DNA of 64,000 bases from assembly GCF_963860125.1 (NCBI RefSeq), contig NZ_CAWLFA010000001.1:2108001-2172000 (forward strand), in the 5' to 3' direction. The position numbers and the translations under genes were made by a program. Below, in pieces: positions 16,345-26,831 of this stretch (position 1 is its first letter; every line of letters starts with the position of its first letter). The DNA is from Picosynechococcus sp. PCC 7002 (lineage in GTDB: Bacteria > Cyanobacteriota > Cyanobacteriia > Cyanobacteriales > MRBY01). The notes under the pieces are model-generated. The model saw only the letters and a list, made by a program, of their open reading frames with translations. It ran no database searches and was not told where the DNA came from.

Positions 16345-19300
16345 TTATTGGTCTTTCATCCAATTATCATCAATCATCGCATCATCATCAATCACAGGTG
16401 CTTTTCCCTGAACATCCGACGGGATCGGCGTATCATCAGAAATCAATTCATCGCCAGAAATAATATCCTTACGGTTTGATTTTCCTTCCGTAAAGGCCCG
16501 CGCTGTTTGATCATCAAGAATTTCACTGCCATCGAGATCATCATAGGTACGACTCGATAACCCAGCACCATTGTCATTGGTCACAACATTACTGTAGCCA
16601 TTGGGAGACCGTGAAGTGCCTTCGTCTACGAAATCGTTTTGACTCGCAAACCCCGTTCCGGCCGGAATCAAGCGACCGATAATCACGTTTTCCTTAAGAC
16701 CCCGTAACCAGTCGGATTTCCCTTCAATGGCCGCTTCGGTGAGTACCCGTGTGGTTTCTTGGAAGGAAGCCGCAGAAATAAAGCTATCGGTGTTCAAGGA
16801 AGCTTTGGTAATCCCTAGGAGCACTGGAGTGTAACGGGCCGGTGCACCACCAGTAATGGACATGGCTTCGTTAACTTGTTCTACTTGACGTAGCTCAATT
16901 AATTCTCCTGGCAACATTGTGGTATCGCCACCGTCATCGATGCGGACTTTTGCCGTCATCTGACGCACGATCACCTCGATGTGTTTGTCAGAAATGTCAA
17001 TGCCCTGGGACTGGTAAACCCGCTGCACTTCTTCTACCAAGAACCGTTGAGATTCCCGGAGACCAATCAAAGCTGCTTCGTATATCCCCTTACTCTCAGC
17101 GTAGTAATCAAAGAAAATTTCTAGGATTTCGTGGGGATTATTCAAGCCGTCAGTGAGGGGTTCTGCTGGGCCAACCCGTTGACCATCAACTACCATCACA
17201 CTTTGGTTGAGGCTAACCGGATACTCGCTAATGACACCATCATCTTCGATGACTTTGACATCCACGGTTTCGTCGTCGAGGTATTCGACTTGGCAGGTGC
17301 CAGGGCGACGGGCGAGCACTGCTGCTTCCTTGGGTTTCCGGGCTTCGAGGAGTTCTTCGATCCGGGGGAGACCCTGGATGATGTCCCCAGTTTTTGCCCG
17401 CTCAAAGACGAGCAGCACGAGATTATCACCCCGTTGGACAAGATCACCTTCGTCGATGTGCAGGACTGCACCACCAGACACACGGTAGGGCCGGGCATGA
17501 CGGAGGACAATTTCTTTGTCGCTGACCTTAAGGACTTGGGCGGAATCTTCGATCACAACGCCTTCGGCAATTTCGGTGCCAGCAACCACCAGGGTATTTT
17601 CTTTCACCTTGGCTTTGCCGTCGATGGCGAGGGTTTGGCGATCGCTATCACGCACAATCAACAAACGGCGGATCGCTTCTTGACCGGAACGGATCCCTCG
17701 AACTTCACCGGGTTCTTTACATTGAATTTCCGTGCGGGCCACCACTGCGCCAGGGACAATTTCCTGACCATCTTCGACCATGAGTCGGGTCTGGACTTGG
17801 CCGCCAAAGGGATCACTGTCGGAATCACGGCGGAGAATCAAGGACTCAAGAATCACTAACTGGAGACGTTTTACTTCGTCATCGGTGGGATCATCTTGCA
17901 GTTCAATGTCCGCATAGAGGTTCGCCAGGACATCTTCATCTTCCCCTTCAATGGCACCAATTTCGATAATCAGCTGGGTGCTCAGGAGAGAAACACCATC
18001 AACGGATTTCACCCGTTCGCCATCTTTGAAAAATAAGCGCTGGACAGCATGGAGTTCGATATTCCGGCCTGCGCCCTGTTCGTTAATGGAACCCTGGGAC
18101 GGTTCAACGGGAGTATCCTCGACTTGGAATTCCTCGACGGGACGGACAAGGAGCGCGACCCCTTCGGTGCTGATCACTTTTTCGCCGTAGCTCAGTTTGT
18201 CGATGGTCACCCCAGGGATCACCTCTTCACCGGGCTGGATCAGTTGTTCGTGATATTTATCGGCGATCGCCTCTTCGGTGAGGTGCAATTCACCCGGCTT
18301 AATAATCACTTCCCGGAGAATGTCATTCTTTTCGATGACTTCTGCAACCCCAGCCGATTGGGAGAAAATATCCTTAACGACTTCTGTGCCCGCTTCGACG
18401 TACTGGCCATCTTCGACGATACGGAGGGAGCTATCCTTGTTTACCTCGTGGGTTTCCTCTGGGATCCAAAGGAGTGTGCCCCCTTTCAGCACTTCGTAGC
18501 CCTGTTTTTTCGTGCCCTTGGCCACTTCTACACCAGAGTATTTGATGATGCCTCCGGTGGTCGTCCGGTAGCGGTCATCGATGAGTTCGGCGATGTTGGC
18601 GTTGTTTTGCACCTTCGTGCCAGGGGCTGTTTTTAGAAGGAACTGGTCCCCTTTAGAGGTTTCAATGATGTATTGTTCTGAGCCGCCCCCAGTTTCGTGG
18701 AGTACCTTCGCCTCATCTAGAAGTACCGAAGCGGTGACAATTTCAATCTCTCGACTATTGGGAATGAGTCGTACAACACCACCGGAGAGGGAAACTAATT
18801 TTGTTTCAGCAAGGATATCCCCTACATTGACATGGGTGCCGTTTTCAACGACGGGTTCAGCCCCAGCCGGCAGATTATAAACATCCCCAGCTAAAACCCA
18901 CATCAAACCACTTCTTTGGGCGGAGCGGGTTGTGTTGCCTTGACGGTCCGTTTTTTCTTCGGCAATGAGATTATCAAAGAGAACTTCCCCAGCCAGATCG
19001 GAGGAAACGTCTTTGGTCGCTCTCTCGGTGGATTTTTGGGTTTTCTGACCCGCACCAACTTCAACGAGCAAATCGCCTTTCTTGACGGAAGCTCCTTCTG
19101 CCACCAAGACAAAGGAACCCGGTGAGAGAGCATGGCTTACCATTTTGCCATTGTCGCTGGGCTTCAACACCAGAGTACCGGCTACTTCTACCTGCTCTAC
19201 TTCATCCCCGTGGGGCGTCCGCATCCGCCGCGTGCTGAGGCCATCTTTAAACTGAATTGTGCCAGCTTTGGAGGCTTTGATCGTCCGGGCGGCTTCCTTG

Positions 19301-20340
19301 GTAAATACCCCCCCGGTGTGGAAAGTCCGCATGGTTAACTGGGTGCCAGGCTCCCCAATGGATTGGGCCGCAATAATCCCGACGGCCTCTCCCATATCGA
19401 CCATGTGACCATGGGCAAGGCTCCAACCATAGCACTTGCGACAGACGGAACGGGCCGCTTCACAGGTCAGCGGCGATCGCACTTCCACCTCAGCTACCGT
19501 AGTCGCAATTTTCTTCGCCAGATCAGCATCAATATCTTGATTTCGTTGGGCAATGACTTCGCCGGTTTTGGGATCAACCACATCGGCATTGAGTACCCGA
19601 CCAAAGAGGCGATCTTCAAGGGAAATCTGTTCACGCTCACCATCGGTCATGGCGCGGAGTTTGAGACCCCGGGCGGTGCCGCAGTCTTCTTCTCGAACGA
19701 TCACATCCTGGGAAACATCCACCAAACGTCGGGTCAAATAACCAGAATCTGCCGTGCGGAGGGCGGTATCTACCAGACCTTTACGGGCACCATAGGAAGA
19801 AATAATGTATTCCGTGACTGTGAGACCTTCCCGGAAGTTGGTTTTAATCGGCAAGTCAATAATTTCCCCTTGGGGATCTGCCATCAAGCCGCGCATCCCG
19901 ACCAACTGACGCACTTGGGAGAGATTACCCCGGGCACCACTAAAGGCCATCATGTAAACGGAGTTGAGGGGGTTGGTTTCCCGGAAGTTTTTGACCACTT
20001 CATCTTTAAGGGATTCAGAGGTGCTGTTCCAGGTGTCAATAACCTTTTGGAAACGCTCAACCTCAGTAATTTCACCACGGGAATAGCGAGCTTCTGTGGT
20101 CTTAATTTCCTGTTCGGCACTGTCTAGCATTTGCCGCTTGATGGGCGGTACCTGGAGGTCATCGACACTAATCGAGACACCAGCCTGGGTTGCGTAACGA
20201 AAACCAAGGGTCTTCAGTTCGTCGGCCATGGTGGCGCAGTGGGCAGAACCAAAACTCGTGTAGGCCCAGGACATCAGCTTTTTCAGACGTCCTTTATCGA
20301 TGATGCGGTTGTAAAAAACGGCGGGTTTTTCCTTGGTCAT
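16345..20340 (-). CDS. rpoC2: RNA polymerase beta' subunit, C-terminal part (RpoC2)
   Basis: 1331 aa. Cyanobacteria and plastids split beta' in two, and this is the larger distal part. The bridge-helix region is visible as SGARGNLSQVRQLVGMRG. The trigger loop is FREGLTVTEYIISSYGARKG followed by DTALRTADSGYLTRRL. Zinc-binding cysteines lie in EEDCGTARG and ARSVCRKCYG. A large insertion (SI3-type sandwich-barrel repeats) spans roughly residues 340-980, followed by IIAAQ-flanking and C-terminal conserved blocks such as GIYEAALIGLRESQRF and LNTDSFISAASFQETTRVL. The extreme C-terminus is acidic. Last gene of the rpsT-tatD-rpoB-rpoC1-rpoC2 row. Confidence 0.98.
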   Translation of the reverse strand: MTKEKPAVFYNRIIDKGRLKKLMSWAYTSFGSAHCATMADELKTLGFRYATQAGVSISVDDLQVPPIKRQMLDSAEQEIKTTEARYSRGEITEVERFQKVIDTWNSTSESLKDEVVKNFRETNPLNSVYMMAFSGARGNLSQVRQLVGMRGLMADPQGEIIDLPIKTNFREGLTVTEYIISSYGARKGLVDTALRTADSGYLTRRLVDVSQDVIVREEDCGTARGLKLRAMTDGEREQISLEDRLFGRVLNADVVDPKTGEVIAQRNQDIDADLAKKIATTVAEVEVRSPLTCEAARSVCRKCYGWSLAHGHMVDMGEAVGIIAAQSIGEPGTQLTMRTFHTGGVFTKEAARTIKASKAGTIQFKDGLSTRRMRTPHGDEVEQVEVAGTLVLKPSDNGKMVSHALSPGSFVLVAEGASVKKGDLLVEVGAGQKTQKSTERATKDVSSDLAGEVLFDNLIAEEKTDRQGNTTRSAQRSGLMWVLAGDVYNLPAGAEPVVENGTHVNVGDILAETKLVSLSGGVVRLIPNSREIEIVTASVLLDEAKVLHETGGGSEQYIIETSKGDQFLLKTAPGTKVQNNANIAELIDDRYRTTTGGIIKYSGVEVAKGTKKQGYEVLKGGTLLWIPEETHEVNKDSSLRIVEDGQYVEAGTEVVKDIFSQSAGVAEVIEKNDILREVIIKPGELHLTEEAIADKYHEQLIQPGEEVIPGVTIDKLSYGEKVISTEGVALLVRPVEEFQVEDTPVEPSQGSINEQGAGRNIELHAVQRLFFKDGERVKSVDGVSLLSTQLIIEIGAIEGEDEDVLANLYADIELQDDPTDDEVKRLQLVILESLILRRDSDSDPFGGQVQTRLMVEDGQEIVPGAVVARTEIQCKEPGEVRGIRSGQEAIRRLLIVRDSDRQTLAIDGKAKVKENTLVVAGTEIAEGVVIEDSAQVLKVSDKEIVLRHARPYRVSGGAVLHIDEGDLVQRGDNLVLLVFERAKTGDIIQGLPRIEELLEARKPKEAAVLARRPGTCQVEYLDDETVDVKVIEDDGVISEYPVSLNQSVMVVDGQRVGPAEPLTDGLNNPHEILEIFFDYYAESKGIYEAALIGLRESQRFLVEEVQRVYQSQGIDISDKHIEVIVRQMTAKVRIDDGGDTTMLPGELIELRQVEQVNEAMSITGGAPARYTPVLLGITKASLNTDSFISAASFQETTRVLTEAAIEGKSDWLRGLKENVIIGRLIPAGTGFASQNDFVDEGTSRSPNGYSNVVTNDNGAGLSSRTYDDLDGSEILDDQTARAFTEGKSNRKDIISGDELISDDTPIPSDVQGKAPVIDDDAMIDDNWMKDQ

Positions 20341-20433
20341 GGTTTTTTTGTGATCTCTGGTGTTAATAACTTAAGAAGAAAAACTTAAAGAAAGCAAAAG
20401 GCGATCGCCCTTTTCTTTCCGCTTACAGTCACC

Positions 20434-22344
20434 TTATACAGGTAGTCCTTCTGGGAGCGTCCGCTCGGTTAAATCAAGGGCATCTTGGATCGTCTTGTTG
20501 TAGATGATTCGTCCCGGCGTTGTGCGGATAAACTGACTAATCATTTCACCCTCTGCCGTTTCCCGAACCTTCCGTTCACGGTAAATTTTCAAAATAGAAC
20601 CATCCTCTAACGTTTCAGATTCCAACACCCGATCATCCGCCTCATTGGTCTCAACATCGCCGAGGTAGCGCAACCATACATAGGCATGCAAATCCACATC
20701 CCCTTGCTCATAGGCCCGCAACGCATCATCCATACTGCTAAAGTAGCGTCCCGCACCCCGCTGTGCCCCTGGATTTTCCGCCGTCAAATAATAACAACCT
20801 AAAACCATATCCTGGGAAGGAGCCACAATGGGTTTACCCGTAGCGGGCGAAAGAATATTATGACAAGCCAGCATCAACAGACGAGCCTCAGCTTGGGCCT
20901 CCAAAGACAAAGGCACGTGCACCGCCATTTGGTCGCCATCAAAGTCAGCGTTAAACGCAGGACAAACCAACGGGTGCAACTGAATCGCGCGACCTTCCAC
21001 GAGAATCGGTTCAAAAGCCTGAATCCCTAGTCGGTGTAGCGTTGGTGCCCGGTTGAGTAGTACAGGGTGACCCGTAATTACTTCAGCGAGCACATCCCAA
21101 ACACTTTCATCCCCCCGTTGAATCAGCTTTTTCGCCGCCTTAATATTGCTGACAATAGTGCTCTTAATCAGTCGCTGAATTACAAAAGGCTGGAACAGTT
21201 CAATGGCCATCTCACGGGGCAGACCACACTGATAAATTTTTAGCTTTGGCCCAACCACGATGACAGAACGACCAGAATAGTCAACCCGTTTCCCAAGGAG
21301 GTTTTGCCGGAAACGACCTTGCTTCCCTTCAATAATGTCCGATAAAGACTTGAGGGGACGGTTATTTGCACCGACAACTGTCCGACCACGACGGCCATTG
21401 TCAATTAGCGCATCCACCGCCTCTTGCAACATCCGTTTTTCGTTGCGGACGATAATTTCCGGTGCCAGAATTTCTTGTAATCGAGCGAGACGGTTGTTTC
21501 GATTGATAACGCGGCGATAAAGATCATTCAAATCGGAGGTGGCAAAGCGGCCCCCATCGAGCTGCACCATCGGGCGCAGATCCGGTGGAATGACAGGGAT
21601 ACTGTTCAGAACCATCCATTCAGGGCGTGCCCCAGTCGCAATAAAGTTATCAATAACGCGCAAACGTTTAATTAACTTCGCCCGTTTTTGACCTTTAGAA
21701 TTAGCAATGCCTTCCCGTAGTTCCTCAGCAACCGCCTCTAACTCAAGCTCTTGCAACAAACGCTCAATCGCTTCAGCCCCAATGCCAACTTCCACATCCT
21801 CTAACTGAGAATCTTCGCTGTAGAGTTGCTCTTCAATTTCTAACCACTGATCTTCCGTCAATAGTTGCTTATAGCTGAGGTTAGTCGCATTACCCGGATC
21901 GAGGACGACATAGGCATTGAAATAAACAATCTGCTCCACATCCCGCAGTGCCATATCCAGCAAAATGCTGAGGTAGCTGGGGATCCCCTTGAGATACCAA
22001 ACGTGGGTAACTGCCGCAGCGAGCTTGATGTACCCCATGCGATGACGACGCACCCGGGATTCAGTGACCTCTACGCCACAACGCTCACAGACAATTCCCC
22101 GGTGTCTAACCCGCTTGTATTTACCACAGTGGCATTCCCAGTCCTTGGCCGGGCCAAAAATCCGCTCACAAAATAAACCATCCATTTCCGGTTTTAACGT
22201 CCGGTAGTTAATAGTTTCTGGTTTTGTAACCTCGCCGACGGTTTGACCATTTGGTAAAGTCCGCTCTCCCCACTGGCGTACCCGTTCAGGAGAAGCAATA
22301 CCAATTTTGACGTAATCGAAATGTTGCTCTTGTTGACTTTTCAT
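20434..22344 (-). CDS. rpoC1: RNA polymerase gamma subunit (RpoC1, N-terminal part of beta')
   Basis: 636 aa. It contains the N-terminal zinc finger (ECHCGKYKRVRHRGIVCERCG), clamp and rudder regions, and the active-site loop NADFDGDQM whose three Asp bind the catalytic magnesium. Switch and lid-type conserved segments such as GKRVDYSGRSVIVVGP and LNRAPTLHRLGIQAFEP are intact. It is separated from rpoC2 by 93 bp, which contains a HIP1 palindrome, and from rpoB by 112 bp. Confidence 0.98.
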   Translation of the reverse strand: MKSQQEQHFDYVKIGIASPERVRQWGERTLPNGQTVGEVTKPETINYRTLKPEMDGLFCERIFGPAKDWECHCGKYKRVRHRGIVCERCGVEVTESRVRRHRMGYIKLAAAVTHVWYLKGIPSYLSILLDMALRDVEQIVYFNAYVVLDPGNATNLSYKQLLTEDQWLEIEEQLYSEDSQLEDVEVGIGAEAIERLLQELELEAVAEELREGIANSKGQKRAKLIKRLRVIDNFIATGARPEWMVLNSIPVIPPDLRPMVQLDGGRFATSDLNDLYRRVINRNNRLARLQEILAPEIIVRNEKRMLQEAVDALIDNGRRGRTVVGANNRPLKSLSDIIEGKQGRFRQNLLGKRVDYSGRSVIVVGPKLKIYQCGLPREMAIELFQPFVIQRLIKSTIVSNIKAAKKLIQRGDESVWDVLAEVITGHPVLLNRAPTLHRLGIQAFEPILVEGRAIQLHPLVCPAFNADFDGDQMAVHVPLSLEAQAEARLLMLACHNILSPATGKPIVAPSQDMVLGCYYLTAENPGAQRGAGRYFSSMDDALRAYEQGDVDLHAYVWLRYLGDVETNEADDRVLESETLEDGSILKIYRERKVRETAEGEMISQFIRTTPGRIIYNKTIQDALDLTERTLPEGLPV

Positions 22345-22456
22345 GCCCGTAACTGCTCTTTAAAAACGACTCGACGAATAAAATTTGGCCTATACAAGCT
22401 TCAAAAAGCATGGGGCACATTTGGCAAAATGCTGGCCCCACTACTTTTAAGGATGC

Positions 22457-25400
22457 TTACTCTGCTGCCTCTTCTACTAAATCCTCTTGATCTTCATTGG
22501 TGACTGACTCATAGGTGGGCCGGTTAGGGGCGCGACGTTGGTTGTCCATCATCAAATCTACTTCCACATCACGACTGGTACCATCATCGGCTGCTTCCAC
22601 TTTATGAACAGCAATGTCGAGACCCAGGGATTGCAATTCTCGCATTAGAACTTTGAAAGATTCGGGAGTACCTGGGCGAGGAATCGGCTTCCCTTTGACA
22701 ATCGCATTTAAGGCTTCGTTACGTCCTTGCATATCATCGGATTTCACCGTGAGTAACTCTTGGAGAGTATAGGCGGCTCCATAGGCTTCGAGAGCCCAAA
22801 CCTCCATTTCCCCGAAGCGCTGACCACCCTGTTGGGCTTTACCACCAAGGGGCTGCTGCGTCACCAGAGAGTATGGCCCCGTAGAACGCGCGTGGATCTT
22901 ATCGTCAACCAAGTGAACAAGCTTAAGCATGTACGCTTTACCGACAGTCACGGCTCGATCAAAGGATTCCCCAGTCCGACCATCGTAGACTTGGATTTTG
23001 CCAGGTTCATCTTCATTAAAGACCCAGTCTTTGTTTGGCTTTTTCGCTGCTTCGCGAATTTTGCCATGTACGGTTTCCCGTGATGCTTCAGCTCCGTGCA
23101 TTTCGTCGAAAGGCATCATCTTAAAGCGAGCATTGAGATGTTCACCGGCCCAGCCTAGGAGACACTCAAAAACTTGGCCTACGTTCATCCGGGAGGGAAC
23201 CCCTAGGGGATTGAGCACAATGTCGACAGGGGAACCATCGGGTAAGTAAGGCATATCCTCAATCGGGAGAATCCGGGAAATAATCCCCTTATTCCCGTGG
23301 CGGCCTGCCATTTTATCCCCAACTTGGATTTTTCGTTTTTGAGCCACGTAGACCCGAACCACCATATTGGCACCCGGGGGTAATTCATCACCCTGCTCAC
23401 GGGTAAAGACGCGGACATCAACCACACGTCCCTTTTCACCGTTGGGAACCCGGAGGGAGTTATCCCGTACATCCCGTGCCTTCTCCCCGAAAATTGCCCG
23501 TAGGAGTTTCTCTTCCGGTGGCTGATCGGACTCACCTTTCGGAGTGACTTTACCCACCAAAATGTCACCAGATTCTACCCAAGCACCAATGCGAATAATC
23601 CCTTGTTCATCGAGGTGACGCAGGGCATCTTCCCCAACGTTGGGAATTTCACGGGTAATCTCTTCAGGCCCCAACTTTGTTTGACGGGCTTCAATTTCGA
23701 ATTTTTCAATGTGGATACTGGTATACACATCGTCATAGACAAGGCGCTCACTGATGAGGATTGCGTCTTCGTAGTTGTAGCCTTCCCAGGGCATGTAGGC
23801 GATGGTCACATTTTGACCGAGGGCAATTTCACCACCTTCAGTTGCGGAGCCATCTGCGAGAACCTGACCAGCGACAACATCTTCACCAATGTCTACAAGG
23901 GGACGCTGATTAAGACAAGTATCTTGGTTAGAACGCTGATATTTTTGCAGAGGATAAACAATTTCAGCGGCGTCCTCGGTGCCTTCACCGGTTGGTTGCA
24001 CGCGGATTACGGTAGCGTCAACGAAGGTAACAACACCATCACACCGGGACACAATGACCATCCCAGAGTCACGGGCTGCTTGTGCCTCCAGACCGGTGCC
24101 AACAAGGGGACGTTCTGGTCTGAGGAGGGGAACAGCTTGTCGCTGCATGTTAGAACCCATCAGAGCGCGGTTCGCGTCATCGTGCTCTAGGAAGGGAATC
24201 AGTGAGGTTGCCACAGAAACAATTTGTAGGGGCGAAACTGCCACATAGTCCACCTGTTCGGGAGTGGTGGTCGAGAATTCCCGACGATAACGCACGGGAA
24301 CTGTTTCACCGAGAATGTTACCGTCTTCATCCCGTGGTACATCGCCGGGGGCAACCCGCAGATCGTCTTCTTCGCCTGCCGTGAGGTAAACAGAGCCTTG
24401 GTCAAAAAGGATTTTGCCATTTTCGACTTTGTAATAGGGCGTTTCGATAAAGCCATATTCATTAACACGGGCATAGGTTGCTAGGGAACCGATGAGACCA
24501 GCGTTGGGACCTTCTGGGGTTTCTACAGGACAAATCCGACCATACTGGGTGGGGTGAATGTCTCGCACAGCAAAGCCTGCCCGTTCACGGGTTAAACCAC
24601 CAGGGCCGAGGGCGGATAGACGCCGTTTGTGGGTCAACTCAGCGAGTGGATTGGTTTGATCCATAAACTGAGAAAGCTGGGAGGAGCCGAAAAATTCCTT
24701 AATCGCCGCAACAAGGGGTTTTGGGTTAACCAAGGAGGCTGGTGTTAGGGTGTCGGCTTCGCTAACGGTCATGCGTTCACGAATGATGCGTTCAAGACGG
24801 TTTAGACCAACACGTACTTGGTTTTGTAGGAGTTCACCCACAGACCGAACACGACGGTTGCCCAGGTGATCGATGTCGTCAATGTTTCCGGTATCGAATT
24901 CTAGGTTAATGAGATAATCAATCGCCGAGAGGATATCGGTGGGGGTGAGTACCCGTACGGTATCGGGGATGTTGAGCCGTAACTTTTTATTGATTTTGTA
25001 ACGACCGACTTTACCCAAGTCGTAGCGCTTGTTGTCGAAGAAACGGGATTCTAATAACTGCTGACCACCGCTGACCGTGGGAGGTTCACCGGGGCGGAGC
25101 TTGCGATAGAGTTCGAGGAGTGCTTCTTCTTCGCTGGGATTGCCTTCTTTTTCGAGGGTTTTTTGGTAGAAGTCAGCATGGCGCAAGGCGTCAAGGATTT
25201 CGCTGTCGGATAGACCCATAGCCTTGAGGAGTACCTGGGCTGAAAGCTTACGGGTTTTATCAATCCGCACCCAGACAATGTTGTTTTTGTCTGTCTCGAA
25301 TTTCAACCATGCCCCACGGTTAGGAATGAGGGATGCGGAGTAGGTGCGACGACCATGTTTATCGACTTCGGATTTGTAATAAACCCCAGGCGATCGCACA

Positions 25401-25768
25401 ATTTGGTTGACGATTACCCGTTCTGCACCATTGATGATGAAGGTACCACGGTCTGTCATCAGAGGCAGATCCCCAATGAAGACTTCCTGTTCTTTGATTT
25501 CGCCAGTTTCTTTGTTGATGAGGCGGGTGGGCACATACATCTGGACACCATAGGTGCTATCCCGACTCTTGGCCTCACTCATGCTGTACTTGGGTTCTTT
25601 GAGACGGTATTTTTCCCCAATGAAGTGCAGCTCTAATTTGCCGGTATAGTCGGTGATGGGCGAGAAACTGTTGAGCTCCTCAATTAACCCTTTTTCAAGG
25701 AACCAACGAAAGCTTGACCGTTGAATATCAATTAGATCAGGAAGCAGGCTTTGGGTGATATGAGTCAT
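22457..25768 (-). CDS. rpoB: RNA polymerase beta subunit (RpoB)
   Basis: 1103 aa from ATG 25768 (MTHITQSLLPDLIDIQRSSF), the usual cyanobacterial beginning. The frame stays open upstream to 25891 without conserved residues, and I exclude that stretch. Intact blocks include the rifampicin region (FFGSSQLSQFMDQTNPLAE, THKRRLSALGPGGL, HPTQYGRICPVETPEGPN), the active-site GYNYEDAILIS, and the C-terminal FGEMEVWALEAYGAAYTLQE. The C-terminal extension is acidic. No HIP1 octamer was seen in rpoB-rpoC1 apart from one near the 5' end of rpoB (about 25,390). Confidence 0.98.
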   Translation of the reverse strand: MTHITQSLLPDLIDIQRSSFRWFLEKGLIEELNSFSPITDYTGKLELHFIGEKYRLKEPKYSMSEAKSRDSTYGVQMYVPTRLINKETGEIKEQEVFIGDLPLMTDRGTFIINGAERVIVNQIVRSPGVYYKSEVDKHGRRTYSASLIPNRGAWLKFETDKNNIVWVRIDKTRKLSAQVLLKAMGLSDSEILDALRHADFYQKTLEKEGNPSEEEALLELYRKLRPGEPPTVSGGQQLLESRFFDNKRYDLGKVGRYKINKKLRLNIPDTVRVLTPTDILSAIDYLINLEFDTGNIDDIDHLGNRRVRSVGELLQNQVRVGLNRLERIIRERMTVSEADTLTPASLVNPKPLVAAIKEFFGSSQLSQFMDQTNPLAELTHKRRLSALGPGGLTRERAGFAVRDIHPTQYGRICPVETPEGPNAGLIGSLATYARVNEYGFIETPYYKVENGKILFDQGSVYLTAGEEDDLRVAPGDVPRDEDGNILGETVPVRYRREFSTTTPEQVDYVAVSPLQIVSVATSLIPFLEHDDANRALMGSNMQRQAVPLLRPERPLVGTGLEAQAARDSGMVIVSRCDGVVTFVDATVIRVQPTGEGTEDAAEIVYPLQKYQRSNQDTCLNQRPLVDIGEDVVAGQVLADGSATEGGEIALGQNVTIAYMPWEGYNYEDAILISERLVYDDVYTSIHIEKFEIEARQTKLGPEEITREIPNVGEDALRHLDEQGIIRIGAWVESGDILVGKVTPKGESDQPPEEKLLRAIFGEKARDVRDNSLRVPNGEKGRVVDVRVFTREQGDELPPGANMVVRVYVAQKRKIQVGDKMAGRHGNKGIISRILPIEDMPYLPDGSPVDIVLNPLGVPSRMNVGQVFECLLGWAGEHLNARFKMMPFDEMHGAEASRETVHGKIREAAKKPNKDWVFNEDEPGKIQVYDGRTGESFDRAVTVGKAYMLKLVHLVDDKIHARSTGPYSLVTQQPLGGKAQQGGQRFGEMEVWALEAYGAAYTLQELLTVKSDDMQGRNEALNAIVKGKPIPRPGTPESFKVLMRELQSLGLDIAVHKVEAADDGTSRDVEVDLMMDNQRRAPNRPTYESVTNEDQEDLVEEAAE

Positions 25769-25976
25769 AGGTATTATCTTGGGTCGGGATAACTGGGAGG
25801 CAATGGTGCAGCAGATGGCAGGCGATCGCCTTGGGTTAGGTAGAGAATTTGCGTAGAAACAATAAGGCCCTTCAATGATAGTTCGGGACAAAAGCTCCTA
25901 CAGCAGAATGCGACCTTCTCTGATCCCTAGGTTGAATCCTAAGGTGACGAGAATGCCGACAAAATAAAAAAGATAT

Positions 25977-26756
25977 TTAGAAATGCAGCCGAAACAGCTG
26001 GCGGGCATTAGCTGTCGTTTGTTGGGCAAGGGTTTCCAAAGAAGTTTCCCGTAATTGGGCAAGGTATTCTGCCACATGGCGGACAAAGGCTGGTTCATTT
26101 CGCTTTCCCCGTTTGGGTACAGGGGCAAGAAAAGGACAATCTGTTTCGATCAAAAGGCGATCATCGGGCACTAGACGAGCGGAATCCCTGACCTGTTCAG
26201 CATTTTTAAAAGTCACCACACCACTAAAGCTAACGAAAAAACCAAGGTCAAGAAACCATTGAGTTTCTTCGGGGGTGCCACTCCAACAATGCATTACACC
26301 GCGCACGGGTTGATCATTCGCCTGAAACTCTTTGAGGATTGCTAACAATTCTGCCGCTGCATCACGACAGTGAATGATCACCGGCAAATCGAGTTCCGCC
26401 GCCAGCTCAAGTTGCGCCCTGAGTACTTTTTCCTGGTGACGGTGATTTTCCGCCTTAAAAAAGTCTAGGCCCATTTCCCCAAGGGCAACGATCCGCGAAT
26501 CACTCTGGGCCAAGGCCTTGATTTCTGCAGCCATGGTCTCTGTCCACTTATCTGCATCGAGGGGATGCAGGCCGACAGAAAATTTTAGCTCCGGAAACCG
26601 ATCAACCAGGGCTTGAATTTCAGTGAACTCTTGGGGTTCGACGCAGGAATGGACCAAGTGGGCAACACCAGCGGCACGCCAACGACTGGCGATCGCCTCG
26701 ATATCTTCTTGGAAAACATCGAAGTTGATGTGCACATGGGTGTCAACAAGTTGCAT
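25977..26756 (-). CDS. tatD: TatD-family metal-dependent DNase
   Basis: 259 aa TIM-barrel metallohydrolase. Metal ligands visible are the HxH of DTHVHINF at the N-terminus, Glu in LGEMGLDFF, His in PVIIHCRD, His in MHCWSGT and Asp in LIETDCPFLAP. The family has 3'-5' DNase activity linked to DNA repair and fragmentation; the in vivo role in cyanobacteria is not established. It lies between rpsT and rpoB. The 208 bp to rpoB contain no clear gene and probably the rpoB leader. Confidence 0.93.
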   Translation of the reverse strand: MQLVDTHVHINFDVFQEDIEAIASRWRAAGVAHLVHSCVEPQEFTEIQALVDRFPELKFSVGLHPLDADKWTETMAAEIKALAQSDSRIVALGEMGLDFFKAENHRHQEKVLRAQLELAAELDLPVIIHCRDAAAELLAILKEFQANDQPVRGVMHCWSGTPEETQWFLDLGFFVSFSGVVTFKNAEQVRDSARLVPDDRLLIETDCPFLAPVPKRGKRNEPAFVRHVAEYLAQLRETSLETLAQQTTANARQLFRLHF

Positions 26757-26831
26757 GGTAAAAGTGACAGCGGCTCCTTCAAATGATTAGCAAATAGGGA
26801 AAACCCCAGAGAACGCGACCGCTCTCTCGTC

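Noticed and set aside
17131..17859. Long plus-strand open frame (242 codons) opposite rpoC2
   Set aside because: Shadow of the reading frame of rpoC2; no ribosome binding site or independent protein character. The same applies to the 350-codon frame opposite tuf (36619-37671).
25898..26128. Minus-strand frame running out of tatD with a hydrophobic tail (YLFYFVGILVTLGFNL)
   Set aside because: The tail resembles a tiny membrane peptide, but no start codon lies outside tatD and no known small photosystem subunit matches.
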